Assembly: GCA_937890045.1 (NCBI GenBank)
Contig: CALBXV010000008.1
Location: forward strand, 1-6,764
DNA length: 6,764 bases
Origin: an uncultured archaeon
GTDB lineage: Archaea; Thermoproteota; Nitrososphaeria; Nitrososphaerales; CALBXV01
Direction of reading: 5' to 3'
Below the pieces are notes generated by a model. That model made no database searches. It had not been told where the DNA came from and saw nothing but the letters and a program-made list of their open reading frames with translations. Within the stretch, counting starts at the first letter, position 1, and each line of letters starts with the position of its first letter. Shown here piece by piece: positions 1-5,797 of this stretch. The translations under genes and the position numbers were made by a program.

Positions 1-390
1 CCTTGTTCCGTTTCCTTCAATTTTCTCACCATCATCCCCGAAAGTAAGTCCGATACTAGATCCGATATTTATATCACCGGTGGCTTCAATCGAAAAATCA
101 ATTTCAGATGCTGCAATGTCTAATTTTGTTCCATTTCCTTCAATTTTTTCACCATCATTTCCGAAGGTAAGCCCAATACCAGAAGGTATATTTACATCAG
201 ATTCTGCAGTAATATTTATATCACCGCCTTTAATTGTTAAATCAGTGCCATTCCCCTCAATTATTTCACCATCGTTTCCAAAGGTTAAACCTATATCAGC
301 TGGAATATTAATATCAGCTCCTGATGTTAAATTTAGATCAGTGCCATCACCACTAATATATTCTCCCCCAAAATCATTAAAATATACTCT
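1..390 (-). repeat. Tandem protein-coding repeats (IGLTFGNDGE type) in the fibre gene
   Basis: Within the fibre gene a unit with the core IGLTFG-[ND]-DGE-x-IEGNGT is repeated. Copies start at residues 458 (base 294), 497 (base 177) and 538 (base 54); the last runs off the window. A degenerate copy around residues 426-455 keeps GGEYISGDGTDL and DINIP. Spacings are about 32, 39 and 41 residues, so the unit length is not fixed. The linkers are rich in D-I-N-I and D-V-N-I. The DNA of the cores is also alike, so they could serve as sites for homologous recombination. Confidence 0.8.
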
Positions 391-1665
391 GTCTTTTATA
401 AGAGCATCATCATCTACATACAAATTACCAAATGAACCTGTTGAAGTTGCTGAACTGCTTACATTACCTATAGCATAAACCTGTCTCCAACTCTGAGCTG
501 CACTACCAAGATCATATGTATTATCTGTGTTTGGTATTAAATGTGAAGTTAAATCTGCACTTATACTAATAGCATCTGTTGCTGCATCTCCAAGTGTAAT
601 ATTACCACCAATTACAGTATCTCCATCTACATTTAAATAACCAAACGAACCAGTTGAAGCTGATGACCCTGATATTGCCATAGTTGAAGTCATTTGAGCA
701 ATATCAGCTGCTCCTGCTTCAAATGTAATTACATCATCTGCTGAAGATCTAACTGAAGTATCAGCATCCGCATCTAAATCAATACGTCCTTGACCATTTA
801 AATCAATATCATCTACAAATAATTTTCTCCACGCTGTTCCATCTACTCCCAAATCATCTTGACTATCTCCACCAGGTTTAACATTATTACCACCTGGATT
901 TAATGTAATATCAGCAGCTGATATAACTTGCAAATCAGTAGAAACATCTAAATAATCATTAGCACTATCTATTTCTAATCTATCTACTCGGGTATTACCA
1001 CCAGTAACAACCATAACATCACTTGTTTCAGTAAATGTTATTCCCCCATTATTAAAATTAATAACTCCACCACTTGCCAAGAACAAATCACTCCACATCT
1101 TAGAAGTAGTTCCAAGTGCTGCACCATCAGATACAGCTGGAATAAGTGTTGAAAGAACTCCGCCTGGAGATGTAAGTGCACCAAATGAAGCGGTTGTTGC
1201 TGAACTACCACTTATGTTGCTCTTAAAATAAACATTTTTCCAAGATAAAGCCGTACTTCCTACATCAAATGCATTATCATTATTCGGTCTTAAACTTGAA
1301 CTTAAATCTGCCTGTACTACAACATAATCAGTATTAGCATCTCCAATATTAAGATTTCCACCAATAGTGATATTACCACTAAAATTGGAATTTCCTGCTG
1401 CCATAAACCTACCAAATGATGCAGTTGAAGTTACACTTGCACTAATAGTCCGTAAATCCTTAATATCACTGTTTTCATCTAAAACTAAGGCTTTACTTGC
1501 CGTAGCAGATCCTGTAGTGACGTTTAATTCAGGAATATAGTTGTGTCTTGATATTTTTTTGGTTGAAGACGAAGCTGACCCAGAATCTACAATAGGTATT
1601 ACATCTATATTGTAATCGGGTCTGGCCGCCAATTCTGTTAATTGGGTTATCTTTTTATCTGCCAT
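1..1665 (-). CDS. Large repetitive phage tail-fibre-like structural protein, C-terminus cut by window edge
   Basis: The frame is open from ATG at 1665 to base 1: 555 codons, no stop, so the C-terminus is missing. GGAG (1678-1675) lies 9 bases before the start. The N-terminus (MADKKITQLTELA, then DVIPIVDSGS and STKKIS, residues 1-39) resembles the start of many phage fibre and virion proteins. The body is modular. Four copies of P-x7-[LV]-G-x5-W-x3-[YF] begin at residues 127, 176, 264 and 378. Four [GA]SFG motifs lie near 82, 159, 339 and 410. From residue 426 a glycine/aspartate-rich repeat (IGLTFGNDGE-x-IEGNGT, then DINI-type strands) begins at about 426, 458, 497 and 538. Such repeats suggest a trimeric beta-structured fibre; this is inferred from composition. 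It follows the capsid gene behind a terminator, so it probably has its own promoter. I see no receptor-binding tip or chaperone domain; it may lie beyond the edge. Confidence 0.85.
   Translation of the reverse strand, partial: MADKKITQLTELAARPDYNIDVIPIVDSGSASSSTKKISRHNYIPELNVTTGSATASKALVLDENSDIKDLRTISASVTSTASFGRFMAAGNSNFSGNITIGGNLNIGDANTDYVVVQADLSSSLRPNNDNAFDVGSTALSWKNVYFKSNISGSSATTASFGALTSPGGVLSTLIPAVSDGAALGTTSKMWSDLFLASGGVINFNNGGITFTETSDVMVVTGGNTRVDRLEIDSANDYLDVSTDLQVISAADITLNPGGNNVKPGGDSQDDLGVDGTAWRKLFVDDIDLNGQGRIDLDADADTSVRSSADDVITFEAGAADIAQMTSTMAISGSSASTGSFGYLNVDGDTVIGGNITLGDAATDAISISADLTSHLIPNTDNTYDLGSAAQSWRQVYAIGNVSSSATSTGSFGNLYVDDDALIKDRVYFNDFGGEYISGDGTDLNLTSGADINIPADIGLTFGNDGEIIEGNGTDLTIKGGDINITAESDVNIPSGIGLTFGNDGEKIEGNGTKLDIAASEIDFSIEATGDINIGSSIGLTFGDDGEKIEGNGTR
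428..462 (-). repeat. GSFG-module DNA repeat, fibre-gene copy
   Basis: This 35-base stretch encodes the SSSATSTGSFG module at residues 402-413 of the large fibre. It matches 5916-5950, inside the 150-residue fibre-like gene, at 31 of 35 bases by direct comparison. Looser copies in the same gene begin at 641, 1181 and 1412. Confidence 0.75.
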
Positions 1666-1721
1666 GTATTATTACTCCAGAGAATATAAATAGTCTAATT
1701 CACTAATAAATATAAAAGCAT

Positions 1722-1754
1722 AAAAAAAGGGTGAGAAAAACTCTCACCCTTTTT
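1722..1754 (-). terminator. Strong intrinsic terminator after the capsid gene
   Basis: Bases 1724-1736 and 1742-1754 are perfectly complementary (13 pairs, including the A/T flanks) around a 5-base loop. The G/C-rich core is GGGTGAGA. Read on the minus strand the stem runs into seven T (1728-1722). It starts 39 bases past the capsid stop codon. The other strand also ends in a short T run (1750-1754), so it could work both ways, although no plus-strand gene is seen. Confidence 0.9.
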
Positions 1755-1756
1755 AA

Positions 1757-1772
1757 ATCACAATGATGTGAT
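1757..1772 (-). other. Small hairpin between capsid stop and terminator
   Basis: ATCACA (1757-1762) and TGTGAT (1767-1772) form a perfect 6-bp stem with a 4-base loop, only two bases from the terminator stem. It has no T run of its own, so it is not a terminator alone. It may protect the 3' end of the capsid mRNA or help the terminator; that is inference. Confidence 0.5.
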
Positions 1773-1792
1773 CCCTATTTGCCTAATAGCTA

Positions 1793-3418
1793 CTACACAT
1801 AGTTCACATCCGCGACAACTACCTTACCATAGAATTCCGGGCGGACCATTTTCTTTGCGTATCTGGTCATTACCCCCTTCCTAGGTGTGAAGTTGACTGG
1901 ATCGTAAACGAGAGGTGTCATAATTAGAGGCACATACGGTGCATAAACAGCTCCGGTTTCGAGGAAATTACTTCCGCGGAAACCACAAAGAACAACATTC
2001 TCAAACATATACGGGTTCTTATAGACGTTGAATCTGTTATTTAACAGTCCAGCCTTCTGAACGCCCATTGCGTACTGTTGTTTTGTAGAATCACCATCTG
2101 AAGTTGTTGCATATCCAGGAATTGATTCGAGGATAGTTGCAACTTCAGGACTTACCACGATGAAGTTTGCACCTCCACGTAGTGTCTTCTGATGAATTGA
2201 GTTGCTTACAGACTGTATCTTGTTTCCAAGAGTCTGGAACCACTCGCCTTTTGTGTAAGCATTTGAATTGCCCGAAGACTCTTCAAATACGTTACTTAAC
2301 GAGCTGTATTCATATCCAGGTCTTGCACTCCACTGTTCGCTCTTAGCAGATGCGTTAGCAAGTAGCATATCAAGGATTTCCAAATCGATTTCCATCGAAA
2401 TGTATTCACTTAACAGACTTGTAAGTTCTGCTTCGGCGTCAACACTATGATAAGCGTTGAGGTCTTGTGCTAGTTCTGGAGTCCAGACAGCCTTTAATTT
2501 ACGAGTTTTTGCCACAATGGCTACGGATCTCATCTGGATATCGATCTGTGGAATACCCAAGTCAGTTGCAGTTGGTTCTGCAGGAGTATCCTCGAAATCA
2601 CCACGAGTTGTGGCACCAGGTGCTTTGTGATATCTGACATGGAAGCCGTTTTCCGTTGTACCGGCTGCTTCCTTGACAATAAACTGATACGCGGCTCCGT
2701 CACTGGGTCTTGCTGCACCCTGTGCGTTAACACGTTTCGTATATGCAGGATAGTAAGCCGTAAGGGCTGTACTTCCTGAGATTTCAAAAGCTCTAATACC
2801 ATCATGATCGGGGGTTGTAAGGTCTGAATGTGTAAACCTTACAAACTTAAGATCGCTAAGTGAGGACGAAAGTGAAGGTTCATAATCAACCATAGACCAG
2901 CTAGCGGCTCCAACCGAACCTGTCTGTAGGCCCGTAGAAACGGTAGTTCCGGCTTCGTTGATAGAATATCCAAATTTGCCTGCACCATAGAGACCATCAG
3001 TAGGATCACCACTTCCTGAAGTGACACCAAATACGTTAGTATTTTTATCAAATCCAGGCTGTGCTGTACCATACTTGAAATCGAGGTAAAAAATCAGTCC
3101 CGAAGGAAGATTCATCGGCTGAACAGAAACAAAATCCTGTGCTGCCAACTCACCGAAGATTCTACGAACCAACGGCAAAGCAACACCAGACCATTCCTCT
3201 TTGTTAGACTCAGTGCTCGTCTTTGATGCTTCATCAATCAACTGACGTGCCTGGTTCTCAAGAAGAACAGACATTCCATGTAATTTTGTGTCGTCATCGA
3301 TTCCTTCCAACAGTCCGGTTGGCTCCCACTTTTTCACCAATCCTCTTGTTTGCTCAAGAAGCTGACGATGCGGGTTGTATCCATCCATCATACCTTCAAT
3401 CGATTTTAAATTACCCAT
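1793..3418 (-). CDS. 23: Major capsid protein, T4 gp23-like
   Basis: This protein builds the hexamers of the phage head. It has 541 residues against 521 for T4 gp23. Family hallmarks are visible: LVRRIFGELAAQDFVSVQPM at 83-102 followed by N-x-P-[ST]-G and YG; AKTRKLKAVWTPELAQDL at 303-320 then DAEAEL; and near the end TRYAKKMVRPEFYG. In T4, gp21 protease removes the first 65 residues by cutting after Glu in an [LI]-x-E context. Matching sites here are LLE at 20-22, 36-38 and 52-54, and IDE|A at 61-64, which sits closest to the T4 position. The start at 3418 has GGAG (3430-3427) 8 bases upstream and lies 24 bases past the scaffold stop, so the two are probably co-transcribed. The gene is richer in G+C than the fibre gene. 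The stretch at about 118-290 is less conserved in my memory of the family. Confidence 0.95.
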   Translation of the reverse strand: MGNLKSIEGMMDGYNPHRQLLEQTRGLVKKWEPTGLLEGIDDDTKLHGMSVLLENQARQLIDEASKTSTESNKEEWSGVALPLVRRIFGELAAQDFVSVQPMNLPSGLIFYLDFKYGTAQPGFDKNTNVFGVTSGSGDPTDGLYGAGKFGYSINEAGTTVSTGLQTGSVGAASWSMVDYEPSLSSSLSDLKFVRFTHSDLTTPDHDGIRAFEISGSTALTAYYPAYTKRVNAQGAARPSDGAAYQFIVKEAAGTTENGFHVRYHKAPGATTRGDFEDTPAEPTATDLGIPQIDIQMRSVAIVAKTRKLKAVWTPELAQDLNAYHSVDAEAELTSLLSEYISMEIDLEILDMLLANASAKSEQWSARPGYEYSSLSNVFEESSGNSNAYTKGEWFQTLGNKIQSVSNSIHQKTLRGGANFIVVSPEVATILESIPGYATTSDGDSTKQQYAMGVQKAGLLNNRFNVYKNPYMFENVVLCGFRGSNFLETGAVYAPYVPLIMTPLVYDPVNFTPRKGVMTRYAKKMVRPEFYGKVVVADVNYV

Positions 3419-3442
3419 GATATTTTCTCCATAATAAATAAA

Positions 3443-4732
3443 TTAAAGAATGTTCGCTAACTTCTTAAACCTATCTTTCAACTCAGCTCCCTCTTGAAGA
3501 ACTTCAGGTTCTCTAGAAGGTTTTGTTGAAGAAACAGGCTTGGAAGCTGCTCCCTTACTTTCTTTAATTTCTCGTTTAGCACCTACACTGAACGATTCGG
3601 ATAAAGTTGCATAAACCAACTTAACCTCTCGTAGTGTCTGTGCTCTATCAAATTGTTCAACGACTTTATACTTTTGGTCTTCACTCAAACCATGTGCTCT
3701 AAATAGTTTGTTTGTGAATAAAAGTTTAGCGTTGAGCAGATTAACTTCGTTCAACTTAGAACGAAGATATCTAACCACTCTACGATGCTCTTCGAGATCG
3801 GAAGAAAGAGATTCTACTGTATCAGCTTCTTCTTCATCCTCATCATCGTCTTGTTCTGAAAGTGCCTCTAAGACATCTTCAAGGTCGATTACTTCTTCAA
3901 CAGTTCCACCTTCCTTTTTAACATGATCAACGAGATCATCAACTTCCTCATCTTCGCCTTCATGCCCTTCTGGAGGTGAACTTGCACCGGAAGCTTTTTC
4001 CGGACCCTGTCCAATGTCTGCCTGACCTGATTCATCATCGACTTTGTTGTCGCCTGCGCCTATATCAGATGAATCTGCTTTAGAATCATGATCTTCAGAA
4101 TTAGAATCAAGTTCGCCTTCTTCTAAGTTTTCAGCGTCTTCAGAAAATCTGTAGTAAGTTTTACCATCAACATCGACAGTTTCAACTTGTACTTCTTCTT
4201 CATCTTCTTCTTCAGCATCAGAAGGTTCTTCATCATCTTCTTCGTTAATTTCATCTTCTAACTCGCGAAGAATTGCTTCTAGATCTAAGTCTTCACCTAC
4301 ATCTTCTGCACCTTCTTCTTCCTCTTCCTCTTCGTCTGCAACAGGTTCTTCATCATCTTCCTGTACAACTGGTGCATATTTAACACCATCGATTTCGATT
4401 ATGCCTTCTTCTTCTATTTCAGGCTCTTCCTCTTCCTCTTCTTCAGCTGCGGGTTCTGCAGGAGCTTCAAACTCTTCTTCGTCTTCATACTCTTCTGCTT
4501 CTTCACCAGCTTCAGGTTCTACAGCGATTTCAGGTTCTTCTTCACCACCTTCTTCATCTTCTCCCTCTTCTTCCCACTCTTCATCCTCTCCGGCTTCAGA
4601 CTGGATTTTCTGAGAAAGCATAGATTTCAAACGGGGTGTAAAAGCCTCTTCCAAAGCGATTTTTGCATTTGCTAGAGCGGTTTCTCTAACAGCTTTTGCG
4701 TCAGCAATAGCTTCTTTTAAAAGATCATCCAT
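3443..4732 (-). CDS. 22: Prohead core (scaffold) protein, T4 gp22-like
   Basis: This is the likely internal scaffold around which the capsid protein assembles; in T4 it is later digested by the gp21 protease. The protein has 429 residues, longer than T4 gp22 (269). Three parts are visible. Residues 1-46 form a helical start (DLLKEAIADAKAVRETALAN) that I associate with this family in marine T4-like phages. Residues 48-305 are dominated by Glu and Asp, with runs of up to seven Glu. Residues 313-429 are helical and conserved (NEVNLLNAKLLFTNKLFRAH, VVEQFDR, TLREVKLVYATL), with a basic end. Two motif pairs recur: IDGVKY (114) with VDGKTYY (188), and LDLEAILREL (149) with IDLEDVLEAL (282). GGAG (4744-4741) lies 8 bases before the ATG. 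Its place just before the capsid gene matches T4 gene order. Function rests on context and recognised end motifs. Confidence 0.88.
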   Translation of the reverse strand: MDDLLKEAIADAKAVRETALANAKIALEEAFTPRLKSMLSQKIQSEAGEDEEWEEEGEDEEGGEEEPEIAVEPEAGEEAEEYEDEEEFEAPAEPAAEEEEEEEPEIEEEGIIEIDGVKYAPVVQEDDEEPVADEEEEEEEGAEDVGEDLDLEAILRELEDEINEEDDEEPSDAEEEDEEEVQVETVDVDGKTYYRFSEDAENLEEGELDSNSEDHDSKADSSDIGAGDNKVDDESGQADIGQGPEKASGASSPPEGHEGEDEEVDDLVDHVKKEGGTVEEVIDLEDVLEALSEQDDDEDEEEADTVESLSSDLEEHRRVVRYLRSKLNEVNLLNAKLLFTNKLFRAHGLSEDQKYKVVEQFDRAQTLREVKLVYATLSESFSVGAKREIKESKGAASKPVSSTKPSREPEVLQEGAELKDRFKKLANIL

Positions 4733-4773
4733 TTTAATATCTCCACTATTTTAGTTTCATTTTAATTTCGACC

Positions 4774-4791
4774 TGGAACACTAATGTTCCA
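4774..4791 (-). other. Hairpin in the scaffold-gene leader
   Basis: TGGAACA (4774-4780) and TGTTCCA (4785-4791) form a perfect 7-bp stem with a 4-base loop, about 42 bases before the scaffold ATG. On the minus strand it is preceded by the palindrome ATTTTAAAAT and is not followed by a T run, so it is not a terminator. It could be an RNA leader hairpin or a protein-binding dyad. Confidence 0.5.
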
Positions 4792-4828
4792 ATTTTAAAA
4801 TGTTTCTTGTGTTTTGATTTGGATTTAA

Positions 4829-4848
4829 TAAAGTTATTAAGAACTTTA
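4829..4848 (-). other. AT-rich hairpin in the gap
   Basis: TAAAGTT (4829-4835) and AACTTTA (4842-4848) pair perfectly (7 bp) around a 6-base loop. It is weak because it is AT-rich, and could be chance; it is listed because it sits between two better inverted repeats. Confidence 0.3.
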
Positions 4849-4866
4849 ATAAGATTAATTTACTGG

Positions 4867-4904
4867 TACATTACATGATATTTGCCGGAATGGCTGGTAA
4901 TGTA
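4867..4904 (-). other. Two-level inverted repeat, candidate structured RNA
   Basis: TACATTAC (4867-4874) and GTAATGTA (4897-4904) are perfectly complementary over 8 bp. G-U pairs could add two more outside in a plus-strand transcript. Inside the 22-base loop, GCC (4884-4886) and GGC (4892-4894) can form a second, short stem with a 5-base loop. This nested shape is more than expected from a simple AT-rich spacer. It could be a leader RNA, a processing site or an operator; the sequence alone does not decide. Confidence 0.45.
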
Positions 4905-4930
4905 TTCTTTTATATAAGTATATACAACTA

Positions 4931-4953
4931 AACAAAAACAACTGAAAATCAGT
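4931..4953 (-). terminator. Possible weak terminator overlapping the bS21 stop codon
   Basis: On the minus strand ACTGA (4953-4949) pairs with TCAGT (4945-4941) around a TTT loop, and the T-rich TGTTTTTGTT (4940-4931) follows. The TGA stop codon of the bS21 gene lies inside the first arm. The stem is only 5 bp, so any termination would be partial; it might reduce read-through into the scaffold gene. Confidence 0.35.
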
Positions 4954-5155
4954 AATTATTGTCGATTTTTTCCTTTAAATCTTGATATTTTGCTCGGGTT
5001 CTTGCTCTAGCCCGTACTTCCCGTCTAATTTCAGACGGTTTTGTATAAAATTCTTTCTTTCTTAACTCTAAAAAAAGACCTGAATCCTTAACCTTTCGCT
5101 TCAGGTCTCTTAATGCTCTATCTATATTATTATTATGTACTTCGACATCAATCAT
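4949..5155 (-). CDS. rpsU: Phage-encoded ribosomal protein bS21 homologue
   Basis: This 68-residue basic protein matches bacterial bS21 along its length. It has V-x-V near the start (4-6), ALRDLKRKVKDSG (14-26), then the hallmark LRKKEFYTKPSEIRR (31-45), which lines up with E. coli RRREFYEKPTTERKR, and an Arg-rich tail (48-57). In bacteria bS21 sits on the 30S platform near the 3' end of 16S rRNA, next to the anti-Shine-Dalgarno, and helps initiation. Viral bS21 genes are known, so a role in steering host ribosomes late in infection is plausible but inferred. The ATG lies 8 bases after the previous stop codon and has no recognisable ribosome binding site upstream. An in-frame stop (5177-5179) precedes it and no other Met occurs, so the start is firm. 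Translation may depend on re-initiation from the gene before it. Confidence 0.92.
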   Translation of the reverse strand: MIDVEVHNNNIDRALRDLKRKVKDSGLFLELRKKEFYTKPSEIRREVRARARTRAKYQDLKEKIDNNY

Positions 5156-5163
5156 AAAACTTT

Positions 5164-5778
5164 TTAGTCCGTTTCGTTATCCGCTTCCCAATTTTTATCT
5201 ACATAGTCATAAAAAGCTTTCTTCTCTTCATCACTCCCAAACTCGTCTGGTGAACTTACACCAAATTTTGAAAGAGCCATTTGGAAAAATTTCTGGTATG
5301 CTTCTTTATCACCACTCTCCTCATTTATCTCATAATACCTACTAAGAAGGTGTCCCATATCTTCATAAAGACCACTCATTCTTTCTTGAAGTGACTGTGC
5401 TTCAGTTGCTACCTTATTAAAAGATTTTGAAAGATTAGTAAGTTCTTTCATATTACGATTAACCGTAACTTTATCAAACCAATCATCAGTCTCACGAAGA
5501 GTATGTGCTCTTGCAGTTACTGCCAATTCAGAAAGAGTTTTAGCTACATCTCTGAGATTACCTTCTCTGTAAATTTGTTTGCCTAAACTTCCAAAATTAG
5601 ATACTGCTCCCATAAACCCTTCAACATCTATTTCTCTTTCCTCTTCAACTTCACCAAATTTTTCCTTGACAAGTGGAGCTAATTTTATAGTTGAAGCTGT
5701 TGCTACTGGTTTCTGAGTGACCAATCCACCCGCGATTGATATACTGTGTTCTTTTAACAAATCTTTCATCTTTAACAT
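5164..5778 (-). CDS. Unknown 204-residue helical protein, probably virion or head-assembly related
   Basis: I do not recognise a named family. The protein is soluble-looking, with no signal peptide or membrane segment, and mostly helical. A basic/hydrophobic start (MKDLLKEHSISIAGG) leads to a Glu-rich stretch (43-52) and then a long helical core (about 75-150) with H-T-L-R-E-T-D-D-W-F-D-K-V-T at 92-105 and ERMSGLYEDMGHLLSRYYEI at 132-151. The acidic end (GVSSPDEFGSDEEKKAFYDY, 173-192) resembles short modules I recall at the ends of other marine phage proteins, a weak hint. AGGAG (5790-5786) is 7 bases before the ATG at 5778, which favours that start over the Met three codons later. It lies between a fibre-like gene and bS21 in one tight run of genes, so late expression is likely. 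It could be a head accessory or core protein; this is a guess from position. Confidence 0.85.
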   Translation of the reverse strand: MLKMKDLLKEHSISIAGGLVTQKPVATASTIKLAPLVKEKFGEVEEEREIDVEGFMGAVSNFGSLGKQIYREGNLRDVAKTLSELAVTARAHTLRETDDWFDKVTVNRNMKELTNLSKSFNKVATEAQSLQERMSGLYEDMGHLLSRYYEINEESGDKEAYQKFFQMALSKFGVSSPDEFGSDEEKKAFYDYVDKNWEADNETD

Positions 5779-5797
5779 TATCTATCTCCTAATTACT

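Larger units (their letters stand above)
4733..4948 (-). other. Structured non-coding gap before the scaffold gene
   Basis: This is the longest gap between genes (216 bases). It is AT-rich and I find no coding frame with a ribosome binding site. Reading leftwards it holds a T-rich stretch after the bS21 stop, a TATA-like sequence (TTATATAAAAG, 4917-4907), a long-stem inverted repeat (4867-4904) and two smaller hairpins (4829-4848, 4774-4791). It ends at the scaffold ribosome binding site. It probably carries the promoter and 5' leader of the scaffold-capsid pair. No exact T4 late promoter (TATAAATA) was found on the minus strand here, so the promoter call is open. Confidence 0.5.

Noticed and set aside
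66..73. Exact T4 late promoter TATAAATA on the minus strand (also at 213-220)
   Set aside because: Both lie inside codons for the repeated D-I-N-I residues of the fibre, with no gene start after them.
1..300. Repeats that could suggest a CRISPR array
   Set aside because: The units encode a continuous protein, differ in sequence and spacing, and keep the reading frame throughout.
80..478. Plus-strand open frame of 132 codons
   Set aside because: It lies opposite the long minus-strand fibre frame and mirrors its repeats. It has no ribosome binding site and no recognisable protein character.
1685..1692. TATAAATA on the plus strand, and again at 6709-6716
   Set aside because: They point away from all supported genes; no plus-strand gene follows, and both sit in AT-only sequence.
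2530..3072. Overlapping minus-strand frames of 91 and 77 codons inside the capsid gene
   Set aside because: They are alternative-frame shadows of the well-supported capsid gene, with no ribosome binding site or recognisable domain.
4401..4613. Plus-strand frame encoding a Ser-rich protein
   Set aside because: The serines are the complement of the Glu codons of the acidic scaffold; a composition artefact.
4160..4620. TTC/TCT-rich stretch resembling a microsatellite
   Set aside because: It is the coding sequence of Glu/Asp runs, with mixed codons and no exact short-unit periodicity.
4774..4791. Hairpin considered as a terminator
   Set aside because: No T run follows it on the minus strand, and it lies in the leader of the scaffold gene.
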